From Streptomyces sp. CB02056 (GTDB lineage Bacteria; Actinomycetota; Actinomycetes; Streptomycetales; Streptomycetaceae), in contig NZ_LIPD01000009.1 of the NCBI RefSeq assembly GCF_001905545.1, positions 62,001 through 126,000 of the forward strand: a DNA stretch of 64,000 nt, in the 5' to 3' direction. Numbering within the stretch: the first letter of the stretch is position 1; every line of letters starts with the position of its first letter. Below are positions 40,875-49,507 of this stretch, piece after piece. The notes below the pieces were generated by a model that saw nothing but the letters and a program-made list of their open reading frames with translations, did no database searches and was not told the origin of the DNA. A program made the position numbers and the translations under genes.

Positions 40875-42066
40875 CCGCGGCGGCCGGATCGACCGCGGTG
40901 GCGGGATTGACCGCGGTGGCCGGGTCGGCCGGGTCCGGCAGGGGCACGGCGGGGTCGAGCAGCTCGGTGAGCCGCCGCGCCGAGGCCTCCCAGGTCCAGT
41001 GCTCCTCCGCCCAGCGCCGCCCCGCCGCCCCCATCCGGGCGCGCTCGGCGGGCGGGGCGAGCAGGATCCGGGTCAGGGCGGCGGCCACTTCGGCGGGCGC
41101 GCGGCCGTCGACGACCGCGCCGGTGACGCCGTCCAGGACGGTGTCCGGGGCGCCGCCGGAGCGGCCGACCACCACCGGGAGGCCGGCCGCGGCCGCCTCC
41201 AGGAAGACGATGCCCAGGCCCTCGGCCTCCAGGCCCAGTCGGCGGGTGCGGCACGGCATCGCGAAGACGTCCGCCTCCGCGTAGTGGACGGCCGTCGCGG
41301 CGTGGTCGAGGCCGCCGGTGAACACCACGCTGCCCGGCTCGGTGAGGCGGAGGGCGAGGCCCCGCAGCCGGTCCTCGTCCGGGCCCCGGCCGACCAGTAC
41401 CAGGGTGGTCCCGGGCACGGCCCGGCGGATCGCGGGCAGCGCGCGGATCAGCACGTCCTGGCCCTTGCGCGGGACCAGCCGCGCCACGCAGAGGACCACC
41501 GGGGCGGCGGACGCCTCCCCGACGGAGTCCTCGGCGGCCGGCCGGAAGACCGCCGGGTCGACCCCCGGCACCAGGCGCGCCAGCCGGGCGTCCGGTCCGA
41601 GCGCGGGCGCGATCCGGGCGCGGGTGTAGGCGCCGAGGTAGGTGACCACGTCCGTGCCGCGGCCGATCCGGCGCAGCAGGCCGCGGGCGCCCGGGGTGCG
41701 GGCCCACCAGATCTCGTGGCCGTGGGTGGTGGCGACGGTGCGGCGGATGCCGGGCGCCAGCCGCCGCAGGCCGGGCGTCATCGCGGCGAGCGGCGCGGCG
41801 GCGCCGAACCAGACCCGGTCGCAGCCGTGCGCCCGGGCTATCTCGGCGGCCCGGCGGGTGGCCCGCGGGGTCGGCAGCAGGGTGCGGGCGCGGTCGCGGA
41901 TCACCGGGTAGGGGAGAGCGGCGTCGTGCTGCTCCGCACCCGGTTCGGCCGAGGTGTAGACCACGACGTCGTGACCGGGGACGCGGTCGGCCATGGCCTT
42001 GACGAAGGTTTCGATGCCGCCCTGGCGCGGCGGGAAGTCGTTGGTGACGACGAGGGTGGTGCCCAT
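40846..42066 (-). CDS. GT4-family glycosyltransferase, PimB-like
   Basis: 406 aa, ATG with GAAAGG upstream. The N-terminal TLVVTNDFPPRQGGIETFVKAMADRVPG is the acceptor-binding glycine loop typical of actinobacterial PimB-type mannosyltransferases. The donor site in the second half has VARLVPRKGQDVLIRALP, LVGRGPDEDRL and EGLGIVFLEAAAAGLPVVVGRSGGAPD (EX7E). The C-terminus is a repetitive Ala/Pro/Asp/Val tail. PimB adds the second mannose to phosphatidylinositol mannosides on the cytoplasmic face. Linkage to a GT87-type membrane transferase supports mannolipid or glycolipid synthesis; the exact acceptor is unproven. Confidence 0.88.
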   Translation of the reverse strand: MGTTLVVTNDFPPRQGGIETFVKAMADRVPGHDVVVYTSAEPGAEQHDAALPYPVIRDRARTLLPTPRATRRAAEIARAHGCDRVWFGAAAPLAAMTPGLRRLAPGIRRTVATTHGHEIWWARTPGARGLLRRIGRGTDVVTYLGAYTRARIAPALGPDARLARLVPGVDPAVFRPAAEDSVGEASAAPVVLCVARLVPRKGQDVLIRALPAIRRAVPGTTLVLVGRGPDEDRLRGLALRLTEPGSVVFTGGLDHAATAVHYAEADVFAMPCRTRRLGLEAEGLGIVFLEAAAAGLPVVVGRSGGAPDTVLDGVTGAVVDGRAPAEVAAALTRILLAPPAERARMGAAGRRWAEEHWTWEASARRLTELLDPAVPLPDPADPATAVNPATAVDPAAAVTPAAPAGA

Positions 42067-43226
42067 GGCAGGCCTTTCGGAACGGAGAGCGGAACAGAGG
42101 ACGGGAGGGAGGGCGAGACGGAGGACGAGAGGGAGAGCAGGACCAGGACGAGCGGCAGCGCGAGGTAGCCGAACCGCCCGGCGGGCGCCAGCAGGAAGGC
42201 CGCGGTCAGTCCGAGCGCCAGCCGGTGTACCGCGGCGGGCGCGGTGCGGGGCGGCCGGACGGCCAGGGACGCCCCGACGGCGAGCCCGGCGAGCAGCAGC
42301 AGTCCGACGGCGGCGCACCAGCCGGCCGGGCCGAGGTCGGCCAGCAGCCGCCCGGGCAGCGGGCTCGCGGCCGGTGTCGGCAGGCCGCCGCGCCCGGTGG
42401 GGAAGGCGAACACCTGCTCCACCAGCGGCCCCGGCGCGCGCAGCGCCACCGGCAGCACCGCCAGCGCCGCTGCCCCCACCGCGACGGCTACCCCGCGCAG
42501 CGCCGCGCGCCGTCCGGCGGTGGCCGCCAGCAGGGCCGCCACCACGGCCAGCGCCGGCCAGGCCGTCCACTTCAGCGCGCAGGCGGCGGCCAGCGCCAAC
42601 CCGGCCGCCACCGGCCGCCGTTCGGCGGCGCGGACCAGGGCGAGCCAGCAGAGGCCGGTGAGCGGCAGGTCCACCCCGCTGACGCAGAGCGGCAGCGCGA
42701 CCACCGGCGAGGCGGTGAGCGCGGCGGCGCCGAGCCGGCGCCCGGCGGGCACCGTCCGCAGCACGCAGACCAGGAACACCGCCGCGCACCACAGCCGGGC
42801 GTCGCCCAGCGGCGAGCCGCCCAGCGGGGTGCCGTCCAGCAGCGCCCGGGGCAGACCCAGCAGGGCCATCCCGGGGAGGTACGGGGTGTACTCCTCGACG
42901 GTCCGCGGCTCGGCCAGGTACGGCATGCCGGTGTGCAGCAGCAGCGACCCGGAGCGCTCGATCACCCCGACCTCGCTCTGCCCCCGCCCGTCCAGGACCA
43001 GCAGGAGCAGCGGCACCAGCACCGCCCCGAGGGCCGCGACCGCCACCGAGACCTCACGTCCGCGCCGCCGCACCAGCACCACGGCGAGCGCCGCCAGCAG
43101 GTACCCGCAGGCCGCCCAGGCCCCCCAACTCCGGTGCGGACCGAGCCCGGACACCACCGGGAACGCCCCCGCCCACCCCGCCGCGACCAGCCACCCGCCG
43201 CACCACCACCACGCCCGTTTCGTCAC
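41901..43226 (-). CDS. GT87/DUF2029-like membrane glycosyltransferase with long 3' overlap
   Basis: 441 aa from GTG 43226. About 10-11 membrane helices; an early hydrophilic loop (EVGVIERSGSLLLHTGMPYLAEPRTVEEYTPYLPGM) holds the acidic and Pro/Tyr residues found in polyprenol-phosphate-mannose-dependent transferases. A second motif region is LKWTAWPALAVVAALL. After the last helix the frame runs on ~75 residues as Ser/Pro/Thr/Arg-rich sequence that is the shifted frame of the downstream GT4 gene, a 166-bp overlap. That tail looks non-native, so the original stop may have been lost. It would transfer a sugar on the outer side of the membrane. Confidence 0.75.
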   Translation of the reverse strand: MTKRAWWWCGGWLVAAGWAGAFPVVSGLGPHRSWGAWAACGYLLAALAVVLVRRRGREVSVAVAALGAVLVPLLLLVLDGRGQSEVGVIERSGSLLLHTGMPYLAEPRTVEEYTPYLPGMALLGLPRALLDGTPLGGSPLGDARLWCAAVFLVCVLRTVPAGRRLGAAALTASPVVALPLCVSGVDLPLTGLCWLALVRAAERRPVAAGLALAAACALKWTAWPALAVVAALLAATAGRRAALRGVAVAVGAAALAVLPVALRAPGPLVEQVFAFPTGRGGLPTPAASPLPGRLLADLGPAGWCAAVGLLLLAGLAVGASLAVRPPRTAPAAVHRLALGLTAAFLLAPAGRFGYLALPLVLVLLSLSSSVSPSLPSSVPLSVPKGLPWAPPSSSPTTSRRARAASKPSSRPWPTASPVTTSWSTPRPNRVRSSTTPLSPTR

Positions 43227-43446
43227 CGCTTCATTGCATCGCCGCAGCTCGGCGGGGTCATCACGGCCAGGTCGAGTCTCGTGGTCGGGTTTTCCCTACC
43301 CCGCCCCGACGGCCGCCGGCGGCGGGCGCCGTCCTCGGGGCCGGCCCGGCGGCGGGGCGGGGTCGGCGCCACCTCCCGCTCCCCGCACTGACATTCGGTG
43401 GCGGCCGGATTACTGATCGTCCCTGCCGCGCCGCTATCCTCGCCCT

Positions 43447-44481
43447 GTGGTGAGGTCGTGGGATGCGGCGGTGGAGCGGGCGCAGGACCGGCTGGCGGCG
43501 GGGCCGCGGCTTCGGGCGGCCGGGCCGGGGGACGAACGGCGGTTCGCGCTCTGGGACTTGGCGTCCCTGGTGGAGGGCGGGCTGGGCGAGCTGGTGGACC
43601 CGGACGGGCTGGCGCCGCCGGCGGAGCGCGCCTGGCGGGAGCGGCTGGGGGAGAGCGGGCGGGAGTGGCCGGGCGGTGAGCTGTACCGGCGGCGCTACTG
43701 GATCCAGGACGACGACAACGCCGTGGTGGGCACCGTCGCCGTGGACAACTGGACCAAGGGCCCGAGCCAGCTCGCCGTCTCCTCCCTCTACGTGACCCCG
43801 GCCGCGCGCGGGCGGGGCCTGGCCGCCGCGGCGCTGGACGAGGTGTACGCGGCGGCCACCGCCGAGGGCCTGCCGGGGTTCCGGCTGGAGGCGCACTGGA
43901 CCTGGCAGCCGGCGGTCCGCTACTACCTGCGCCGGGGCCTGTGGGTGGTGGGCTGGAAGCACTCGCTGTCCTTCGCCCGGATGCCCCAACTCCCCCTGCA
44001 CCGGGTGCGGGAGGAGGACGGCCGGCTGCTCCTGCTGGTCGCCGACCGGCTGCGCGGCTGGGTGCCGATACTGGCCGCCGGGCAGGAGGGCCGCTGGCTG
44101 CGGCTGGACGAGACGGCGGACTACCGGGGCTGCGACGGCTGGGTGCACGAGTACGCCCGTTCCACGCTGGCCCTGTACCTGGCGCTGGCGGGCCGGCCGC
44201 TGGTGCGCGGCCCGCAGTGGTGGGCGGAGGCGTGGCGCTGGTCGGACGCCGGGGAGCCGGAGGGCCTGGCGTACCGGATAGAGGAGTTCGAGCGGGTGGC
44301 CCGGGCGGCGGGCCGGCGGGTGGTGAGCCCGTACCGCCCGGTGCCGCTGCCGGAGAGCGCATTGCCGGAGAGCGCGTTGCCGGAGTCCGTCCCGCCGCAG
44401 TCAGTGCCCCCGCGGTCCGCGCTGCCGGGCTCCGCGCCGCGGCCCGGGTCCCCGCAGCTGGCAGACTCGGGGGATGGCTGA
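43447..44481 (+). CDS. GNAT-family N-acetyltransferase with long C-terminal extension
   Basis: 344 aa from GTG 43447. A TATCCT -10-like element ends nine bases before the start and no ribosome-binding site is seen, so a leaderless mRNA is likely. The GNAT fold lies at ~20-185: VGTVAVDNWTKGPSQLAVSSLYVTPAARGRGLAAAALDEV is the acetyl-CoA pyrophosphate loop (ARGRGLA), followed by RYYLRRGLWVVGWKHSL. Residues ~190-300 form an extra soluble Trp-rich domain. The last ~40 residues are PESALPES-type repeats. It overlaps the aminotransferase gene by 8 bp. Confidence 0.85.
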   Translation: MVRSWDAAVERAQDRLAAGPRLRAAGPGDERRFALWDLASLVEGGLGELVDPDGLAPPAERAWRERLGESGREWPGGELYRRRYWIQDDDNAVVGTVAVDNWTKGPSQLAVSSLYVTPAARGRGLAAAALDEVYAAATAEGLPGFRLEAHWTWQPAVRYYLRRGLWVVGWKHSLSFARMPQLPLHRVREEDGRLLLLVADRLRGWVPILAAGQEGRWLRLDETADYRGCDGWVHEYARSTLALYLALAGRPLVRGPQWWAEAWRWSDAGEPEGLAYRIEEFERVARAAGRRVVSPYRPVPLPESALPESALPESVPPQSVPPRSALPGSAPRPGSPQLADSGDG

Positions 44482-45268
44482 GATCGAGATCGACGGCGCC
44501 CCCGCCGACCCGGCGCGGCTGGCCGCGCTGGGGCTGCTCAACTACGGGCACTTCACCACCCTGCGCGCCGAGGCGGGCCGGGTGCGCGGTCTGGCCCTGC
44601 ACCTGGACCGGCTGGTCCGGGACTGCCGGGTGCTGTTCGGCGCCGAGCTGGACCGGGCGGCGGTGCGGGAGCGGATCGGCGCGGTGCTGCCCGCCGACGG
44701 CGCGCCGGTGATCGTCCGGGTCACCGTGTACGACCCGGCGCTCGGCCTGGAGCGCCCCGCCGCCCCGGCCGCGCCCGCCCTGCTGGTGACCACCCGCCCG
44801 GCCGCGGCGGCCGAGCCCGCCCCGCTGCGGGTCCGCACCGCGGCGTACCGGCGGGAGCTGCCGGAGGTGAAGCACGTCGGCCTGTTCGGCCTGGTGCACC
44901 ACCGTCGGCAGGCCCAACTGGCGGGCTACGACGACGTGCTGCTGGTCGGCGAGGACGGCCTGGTGGTCGAGGGCGCGACCTGGAACGTCGGCTTCCTGGC
45001 CGGGGAGCGGCTGGTCTGGCCGCAGGGCCCGAGCCTGCCCGGGGTGACGGAGGCGCTGCTGTCCGGCGCGTACCGGGGCCCGCAGTCCCGCGAGCCGCTG
45101 CCCGCCGACGGGCTGGACCGCTTCACCGCCGCCTTCGCGGTGAACGCGGGGGTCGGGGTGCGCCCGCTGGCGGCCGTGGACGGCACCGCCTTCGACCCCG
45201 CGCACCCGGCGCTCGCCGTCCTGCGCGCCGCCTACCTGGGGATTCCCGCCGAAGCGGTGGGGGGATAA
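44474..45268 (+). CDS. Class IV aminotransferase family (PabC/BCAT-like) PLP enzyme
   Basis: 264 aa, ATG inside the preceding gene. Fold-type IV features are seen: early NYGHFTTLRAEAGRVRGLALHLDRL, with the HLxRL arginine; PLP lysine in LPEVKHVGLFG (~135); VVEGATWNVGFL (Glu and phosphate-binding turn, ~170); and FAVNAGVGVRPL near the end. Aminodeoxychorismate lyase and branched-chain or D-amino acid aminotransferases share this fold, and the short length favours the lyase-like branch. Coupled to the GNAT gene, so the two may act on one amine or amino acid substrate. Confidence 0.87.
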   Translation: MAEIEIDGAPADPARLAALGLLNYGHFTTLRAEAGRVRGLALHLDRLVRDCRVLFGAELDRAAVRERIGAVLPADGAPVIVRVTVYDPALGLERPAAPAAPALLVTTRPAAAAEPAPLRVRTAAYRRELPEVKHVGLFGLVHHRRQAQLAGYDDVLLVGEDGLVVEGATWNVGFLAGERLVWPQGPSLPGVTEALLSGAYRGPQSREPLPADGLDRFTAAFAVNAGVGVRPLAAVDGTAFDPAHPALAVLRAAYLGIPAEAVGG

Positions 45269-45373
45269 CCCCACCGCCGTTCCGCCGGTGGCCTGCATGG
45301 TTCGCGGAGCCCGTCGTCCCTAGGTTGGAGCACGTTGACGACGAGCGACGCAGAACCGAAGGAAGGCCCACCC

Positions 45374-46273
45374 ATGGCACGCCGCCAAGACCGCCGCAGG
45401 ACCGACGAGTTCGGGACGGATCAGTACGGCCCCGGCGGCCACGCTGCCGAGGGGTACGGCCCCGACGGATACGGCCGCGAGGGCTACGGCGCCGACGGTC
45501 ACGGCGGGTACGCCCCGGCCCCGCAGGCGGCCCCCGCGATCGAGCTGCGCGGGGTGCGCCGCACCTACGGCCGAGGCGAGGCGACGGTGCACGCGCTGCG
45601 CGGGGTCGACCTGGCGCTCGCCCACGGCAGCTTCACCGCGGTGATGGGCCCGTCCGGCTCCGGCAAGTCCACCTTCCTCCAGTGCGCGGCGGGCCTGGAC
45701 CGCCCGGACTCCGGGCAGGTCCGGCTCGGCGGCGAGGACATCACCGCGCTGAGCGAGAACCGGCTGACCAAGCTGCGCCGCAGCCGGATCGGCTTCGTCT
45801 TCCAGGCCTTCAACCTGCTGCCCTCGCTGACCGTCGAGCAGAACGTGCTGCTCCCGCAGCGCCTCGCCGGGGAGCGCCAGGACCGGGCCCGGGCACGGGA
45901 GCTGCTGGCCCGGGTGGGCCTGGGCGAGCACGCCAAGCGGCGGCCCGGCCAGCTCTCCGGCGGCCAGCAGCAGCGGGTGGCGATCGCCCGCGCGCTGATC
46001 ACCCGCCCGGACGTGGTGTTCGCCGACGAGCCGACCGGCGCGCTGGACACCCGCACCGCGCACGAGGTGCTGGCCCTGCTGCGGCAGGCCGTGGACTCGC
46101 TCGGCGCGACGGTGGTGATGGTGACCCACGACCCGGTGGCGGCCTCCTTCGCCGACCGGGTGCTGTTCCTGGCCGGCGGCGCGATCGTCGACGACCTGCC
46201 GCACCCGAGCCCGCAGACCGTCGCGGACCGGATGGTCGCGCTGACCGCCCGCCCGGTGGGAGCCGCGGCATGA
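45374..46273 (+). CDS. ABC exporter ATPase (MacB/LolD type)
   Basis: 299 aa from ATG 45374 (AAGGAAGG eight bases upstream), a better start than TTG 45335. A ~50-residue N-terminus is unusually rich in Gly/Tyr/Asp repeats (YGPDGYGREGYGADGHGGY). The ATPase follows: Walker A GPSGSGKST (~97), Q-loop VFQAFNLLPSL, signature LSGGQQQRVAIARAL, Walker B VVFADEPTGALD, and H-switch VTHDPVAA. It partners the FtsX-type permease started in its stop (ATGA). A TAGGTT -10-like box lies at 45321-45326. Confidence 0.93.
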   Translation: MARRQDRRRTDEFGTDQYGPGGHAAEGYGPDGYGREGYGADGHGGYAPAPQAAPAIELRGVRRTYGRGEATVHALRGVDLALAHGSFTAVMGPSGSGKSTFLQCAAGLDRPDSGQVRLGGEDITALSENRLTKLRRSRIGFVFQAFNLLPSLTVEQNVLLPQRLAGERQDRARARELLARVGLGEHAKRRPGQLSGGQQQRVAIARALITRPDVVFADEPTGALDTRTAHEVLALLRQAVDSLGATVVMVTHDPVAASFADRVLFLAGGAIVDDLPHPSPQTVADRMVALTARPVGAAA

Positions 46274-48828
46274 CGAACGGACTCGCGCGCTCCTCGGTGC
46301 GCTTCCGGCCCGCGTCCTTCGCGGGCACCCTGGTCGCCCTGCTGCTGGGCGCCGCCGTGGTGGTGGCCTGCGGCGTGCTGCTGCAGACCGGTCTGACCGC
46401 GAGCCTCAAGCCGGCCCGGTACGCGGACACCCCGGTGGTGGTCGCGGCCGACCAGGCGGTGAAGATCCAGCGGAAGGTCGGCACGGACACCGAGACGACG
46501 GAGGAGGCCACCCCGGAGCGGGCCCGGACGGACGCCGCGCTGGCCGGCCGGCTGGCCGCGCTGCCCGGGGTCGCTGCCGCCCGCCCGGACAGCGCCTTCC
46601 CGCTGCCCGCCTCCGGCCGGGCGCCGGCCCTGACCGGCCGGGGCTTCGCCGCGCTCGGCATCGCCGGGCCGGGCGACACCCTGGTCGAGGGCCGGGCCCC
46701 CGGCGCGAACGAGGTCGTGCTGGACGCCGACACGGCGCACGCCGCCCACATCGCGCCCGGCGCGAACCTCACGCTCACCGCGCCCGGCGGCACCGCGGAC
46801 TACCGGGTCTCCGGCCTGGCCGCCGCCCAACAGGCCGGCCCCACCGCCTGGTTCGCCGACGCCACCGCCGACCGCCTCTCCGGCCACCCCGGCCGGATCG
46901 ACGCCATCGCCGTCCAGCCCCGCGCGGGCGTGACCACCGCCGCGCTCGCCGCCCAGGTCCGCCAGGCCGTCGGCGGCGACGCCGGTGCCGGAGCCGGTGC
47001 CGGAGCCGGTGCCGTCAAGGTCCTCACCGGGGACGACCGGGGCGCCGTCGAGCACCCCGACCTCGGCGGAGCCCGCACCCTGCTGATGGCGCTCGGCGGC
47101 AGCTTCGGCGGCTACGCCACCATGACCGCGGTCTTCGTGGTGATGAGCACCGTCGCCCTCGCCACCGGCCAGCGCGCCCGCGAGTTCGCCCTGCTCCGCG
47201 CCATCGGCGCCACCCCGCGCCAGATCCGGCGCACCATCGCCGCCGAGGCGATGCTGGTCGCGCCGCTCGCCGCGGCGCTCGGCATCCTGCCCGGAATCGC
47301 CCTCGCCCGCTGGTGGTTCGACCAGCTGGTCGAGCGCGGCGCCGTCCCCGCGGACGTCCGCCTGGACGTCGGCCCGCTGCCGATGCTCGCCGCCGTCCTC
47401 GCCTGCACCCTCGCCGCGCTGACCGCCGGGTTCCTGGCCGCCCGCCGGCCGTCCCGGATGCGGGCCGCCCAGGCGCTCGGCGAGGCCGCCGTCGAAGCGC
47501 CCCGACCGGGCGCGGTGCGCACCGTCCTCGGACTGGTCTTCGCCGCCGGCGGCATCGCGGCCGCGGCCATCGCCACCTCCCTGGACGGCGCCAAGGCCGC
47601 CCAGACCGCGCTCGGCGTGGTGATGTGCTTCATGATGGCCGTCGCCCTGCTCGGCCCCTGGCTGGCCCGGGTCGCCGCCGCGGTGCTCGGCGCCCCGCTG
47701 CGGGCCGGCGGCGCGCCCGGCTCGCTGGCCGCCGACAACACCCGCGCCAACGCCCGCCGCCTGGCCTCCGCGATCACCCCGATCGTCCTGGTCACCGCCT
47801 TCTGCGGCACCCTGCTGATCATCCAGAGCACCGTGCGCCACACCAGCGGCGAGAACGTCCGGGCCGGCGTCACCGCCGACCACGTGGTCGGCGCCACCGG
47901 CCCCGGCCTGCCCGCCGGGACGGCCGAGCGGGCGGGCCGGGTGCCCGGCGTGGACACCGCCGTCGGCGTGCTGCGCACCGGCGTCGTCTACCGCAACGGC
48001 GACCAGCTGAGCTCCGCCCCCGTGCTCGGCGTCGACGGCGACCCGGCCCGGCTGCCGAAGGTGCTCGACCTGGGCGTGCGCAGCGGTTCGCTCGCCGACC
48101 TCGGCCGCGCCCCGGACACCGTGGCGCTGAGCTCCACCCTGGCCGAGGCGTTCGGCGCCAAGGTCGGCGACCGGGTCCCGCTCTGGCTCGGCGACGGCAC
48201 CGCCGTCCGGCCCGCCGTGGTCGCGGTGTACGACCGCGGGCTCGGCGTCGGCCAGGCGCTGCTGCCCCGGGCCGCGGTGGCCGCGCACGTCACCGCCGGG
48301 TACGACAGCCAGGTGCTGGTCGCCGACGCGCCGGGCGCCGACCGGGCGGCGGTGGCCGCCGGGCTGGGCGGGCTGGCCGGGGCCGCGGTGACCGACCGGG
48401 CCGGGTTCGTCGCCCAGTCCGACAAGGCGATGGAGGTCAACGGCTGGGCCAACACCGTGATGGCCGCCGTGCTCGGCGGGTTCGCCGCCGTCAGCGCCGC
48501 CAACACCCTGGTGATGACGGTGCTGGACCGGCGCCGCGAGGTCGCGCTGCTGCGGCTGGCCGGCACCACCCGGCGCCAGGTGCGCGGCATGATGCGCTGG
48601 GAGGCGCTGCTGGTGGCCTCGACCGGGCTGGCGGTCGGCGCGGTGATCGCCGCGGTCACCCTGGTGCCGGTCGCCCGGGGCGTGGCCAACTCCGCCCCGT
48701 ACGTCCCGCCGATGCTGGCCCTGCCGCTGGCCGCCGGAGCCGTGCTGCTCTGCCTCGCGGCGACCGGGGTGCCGGTCCGGGCGCTGCTGCGGACCCGGCC
48801 GGCGGGGCTGGGCGCGGCGCGCCAGTAG
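46270..48828 (+). CDS. FtsX/MacB-type ABC permease (two-repeat)
   Basis: 852 aa with ATGA overlap to its ATPase. One N-terminal helix and a ~210-residue extracellular domain, then three helices (~270-410 region, TGQRAREFALLRAIGATPRQIRRTIAAEA is the cytoplasmic coupling motif). A second repeat has its own extracellular domain and final helices with DRRREVALLRLAGTTRRQVRGMMRWEA. There is an AGAGAGAGA low-complexity insert near residue 240. Proteins of this type work as mechanotransmission or lipid/peptide export machines in actinomycetes. A strong terminator 19 bp downstream closes the operon. Confidence 0.92.
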   Translation: MTNGLARSSVRFRPASFAGTLVALLLGAAVVVACGVLLQTGLTASLKPARYADTPVVVAADQAVKIQRKVGTDTETTEEATPERARTDAALAGRLAALPGVAAARPDSAFPLPASGRAPALTGRGFAALGIAGPGDTLVEGRAPGANEVVLDADTAHAAHIAPGANLTLTAPGGTADYRVSGLAAAQQAGPTAWFADATADRLSGHPGRIDAIAVQPRAGVTTAALAAQVRQAVGGDAGAGAGAGAGAVKVLTGDDRGAVEHPDLGGARTLLMALGGSFGGYATMTAVFVVMSTVALATGQRAREFALLRAIGATPRQIRRTIAAEAMLVAPLAAALGILPGIALARWWFDQLVERGAVPADVRLDVGPLPMLAAVLACTLAALTAGFLAARRPSRMRAAQALGEAAVEAPRPGAVRTVLGLVFAAGGIAAAAIATSLDGAKAAQTALGVVMCFMMAVALLGPWLARVAAAVLGAPLRAGGAPGSLAADNTRANARRLASAITPIVLVTAFCGTLLIIQSTVRHTSGENVRAGVTADHVVGATGPGLPAGTAERAGRVPGVDTAVGVLRTGVVYRNGDQLSSAPVLGVDGDPARLPKVLDLGVRSGSLADLGRAPDTVALSSTLAEAFGAKVGDRVPLWLGDGTAVRPAVVAVYDRGLGVGQALLPRAAVAAHVTAGYDSQVLVADAPGADRAAVAAGLGGLAGAAVTDRAGFVAQSDKAMEVNGWANTVMAAVLGGFAAVSAANTLVMTVLDRRREVALLRLAGTTRRQVRGMMRWEALLVASTGLAVGAVIAAVTLVPVARGVANSAPYVPPMLALPLAAGAVLLCLAATGVPVRALLRTRPAGLGAARQ

Positions 48829-48846
48829 CGGGCCCGCGGGCGGCGA

Positions 48847-48889
48847 GGAAGGGGGTGCTCTTGAGGACGACTCAAGGGCACCCCCTTCC
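48847..48889 (+). terminator. Strong hairpin terminator after the ABC exporter operon
   Basis: 19-bp stem (48847-48865 / 48871-48889) with one G-U wobble and a 5-base loop, 19 bp after the permease stop. Confidence 0.9.
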
Positions 48890-49033
48890 TTCGGGTGAGA
48901 ACGACGGCCCCGAGCGGGCGGTCATGGGGACCACATGACGGTCCGATGACCTTTTCAAGAGCTGATTGTGACGTCGCATCAGTTACGCTCGCGCCCGCCC
49001 CGCCAGACCGTCGACGCAGAGAGTAGCCCGACC

Positions 49034-49507
49034 ATGAGCAGTCCTCCTGCCGCCCCCGCGCCCCGCTGGCCGCTGATCCTGCTGCGTACCTCCACCACCC
49101 TGCTCGCCCTGCTGGCACTGCTCCAGGTCATGCTGGCCGGCAGCTTCCTGAACGGCACCTACGACTCCCTGAAGGACCACGAGGGCAACGCGATGATGCT
49201 GGCCACCGTGGTGGTGCTCCAGCTCGCGGTGGCCGTCGCCGTCCGGTGGCCCGGCCGGGGCCCGCTCTGGCCGCTGTGGACCACCGCCCTGCTCACCGTC
49301 GCCGTCATCGGCCAGATCACCGCCGGCTACGCCCGGGCGCTCGGCGTGCACGTCACGCTCGGCGTGCTGCTGGTCAGCGGCGTGCTGTTCGGCCTGGTCG
49401 GCGCCTGGCGGCTGCCGCTGCCGGCCCGGGAGGCGCGGGTCGTCGGCGGTCCGGACGGCACCGGGCGGCTGCCGCGCCCCGGCGGACCGGTCGAGGTGGT
49501 CAAGTGA
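49034..49507 (+). CDS. Four-helix membrane protein coupled to multicopper oxidase
   Basis: 157 aa from ATG 49034. Four hydrophobic helices (~14-36, 55-72, 80-100, 105-125), with the extracellular loop SFLNGTYDSLKDHEGNAMM between the first two. The C-terminal tail is basic and Pro/Gly-rich. No heme-ligand His pair stands out, though single His residues occur in the loops. Its stop overlaps the GTG of the multicopper oxidase gene, so it is probably an accessory factor, for example anchoring, copper delivery or electron entry. Family not recognised. Confidence 0.8.
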   Translation: MSSPPAAPAPRWPLILLRTSTTLLALLALLQVMLAGSFLNGTYDSLKDHEGNAMMLATVVVLQLAVAVAVRWPGRGPLWPLWTTALLTVAVIGQITAGYARALGVHVTLGVLLVSGVLFGLVGAWRLPLPAREARVVGGPDGTGRLPRPGGPVEVVK

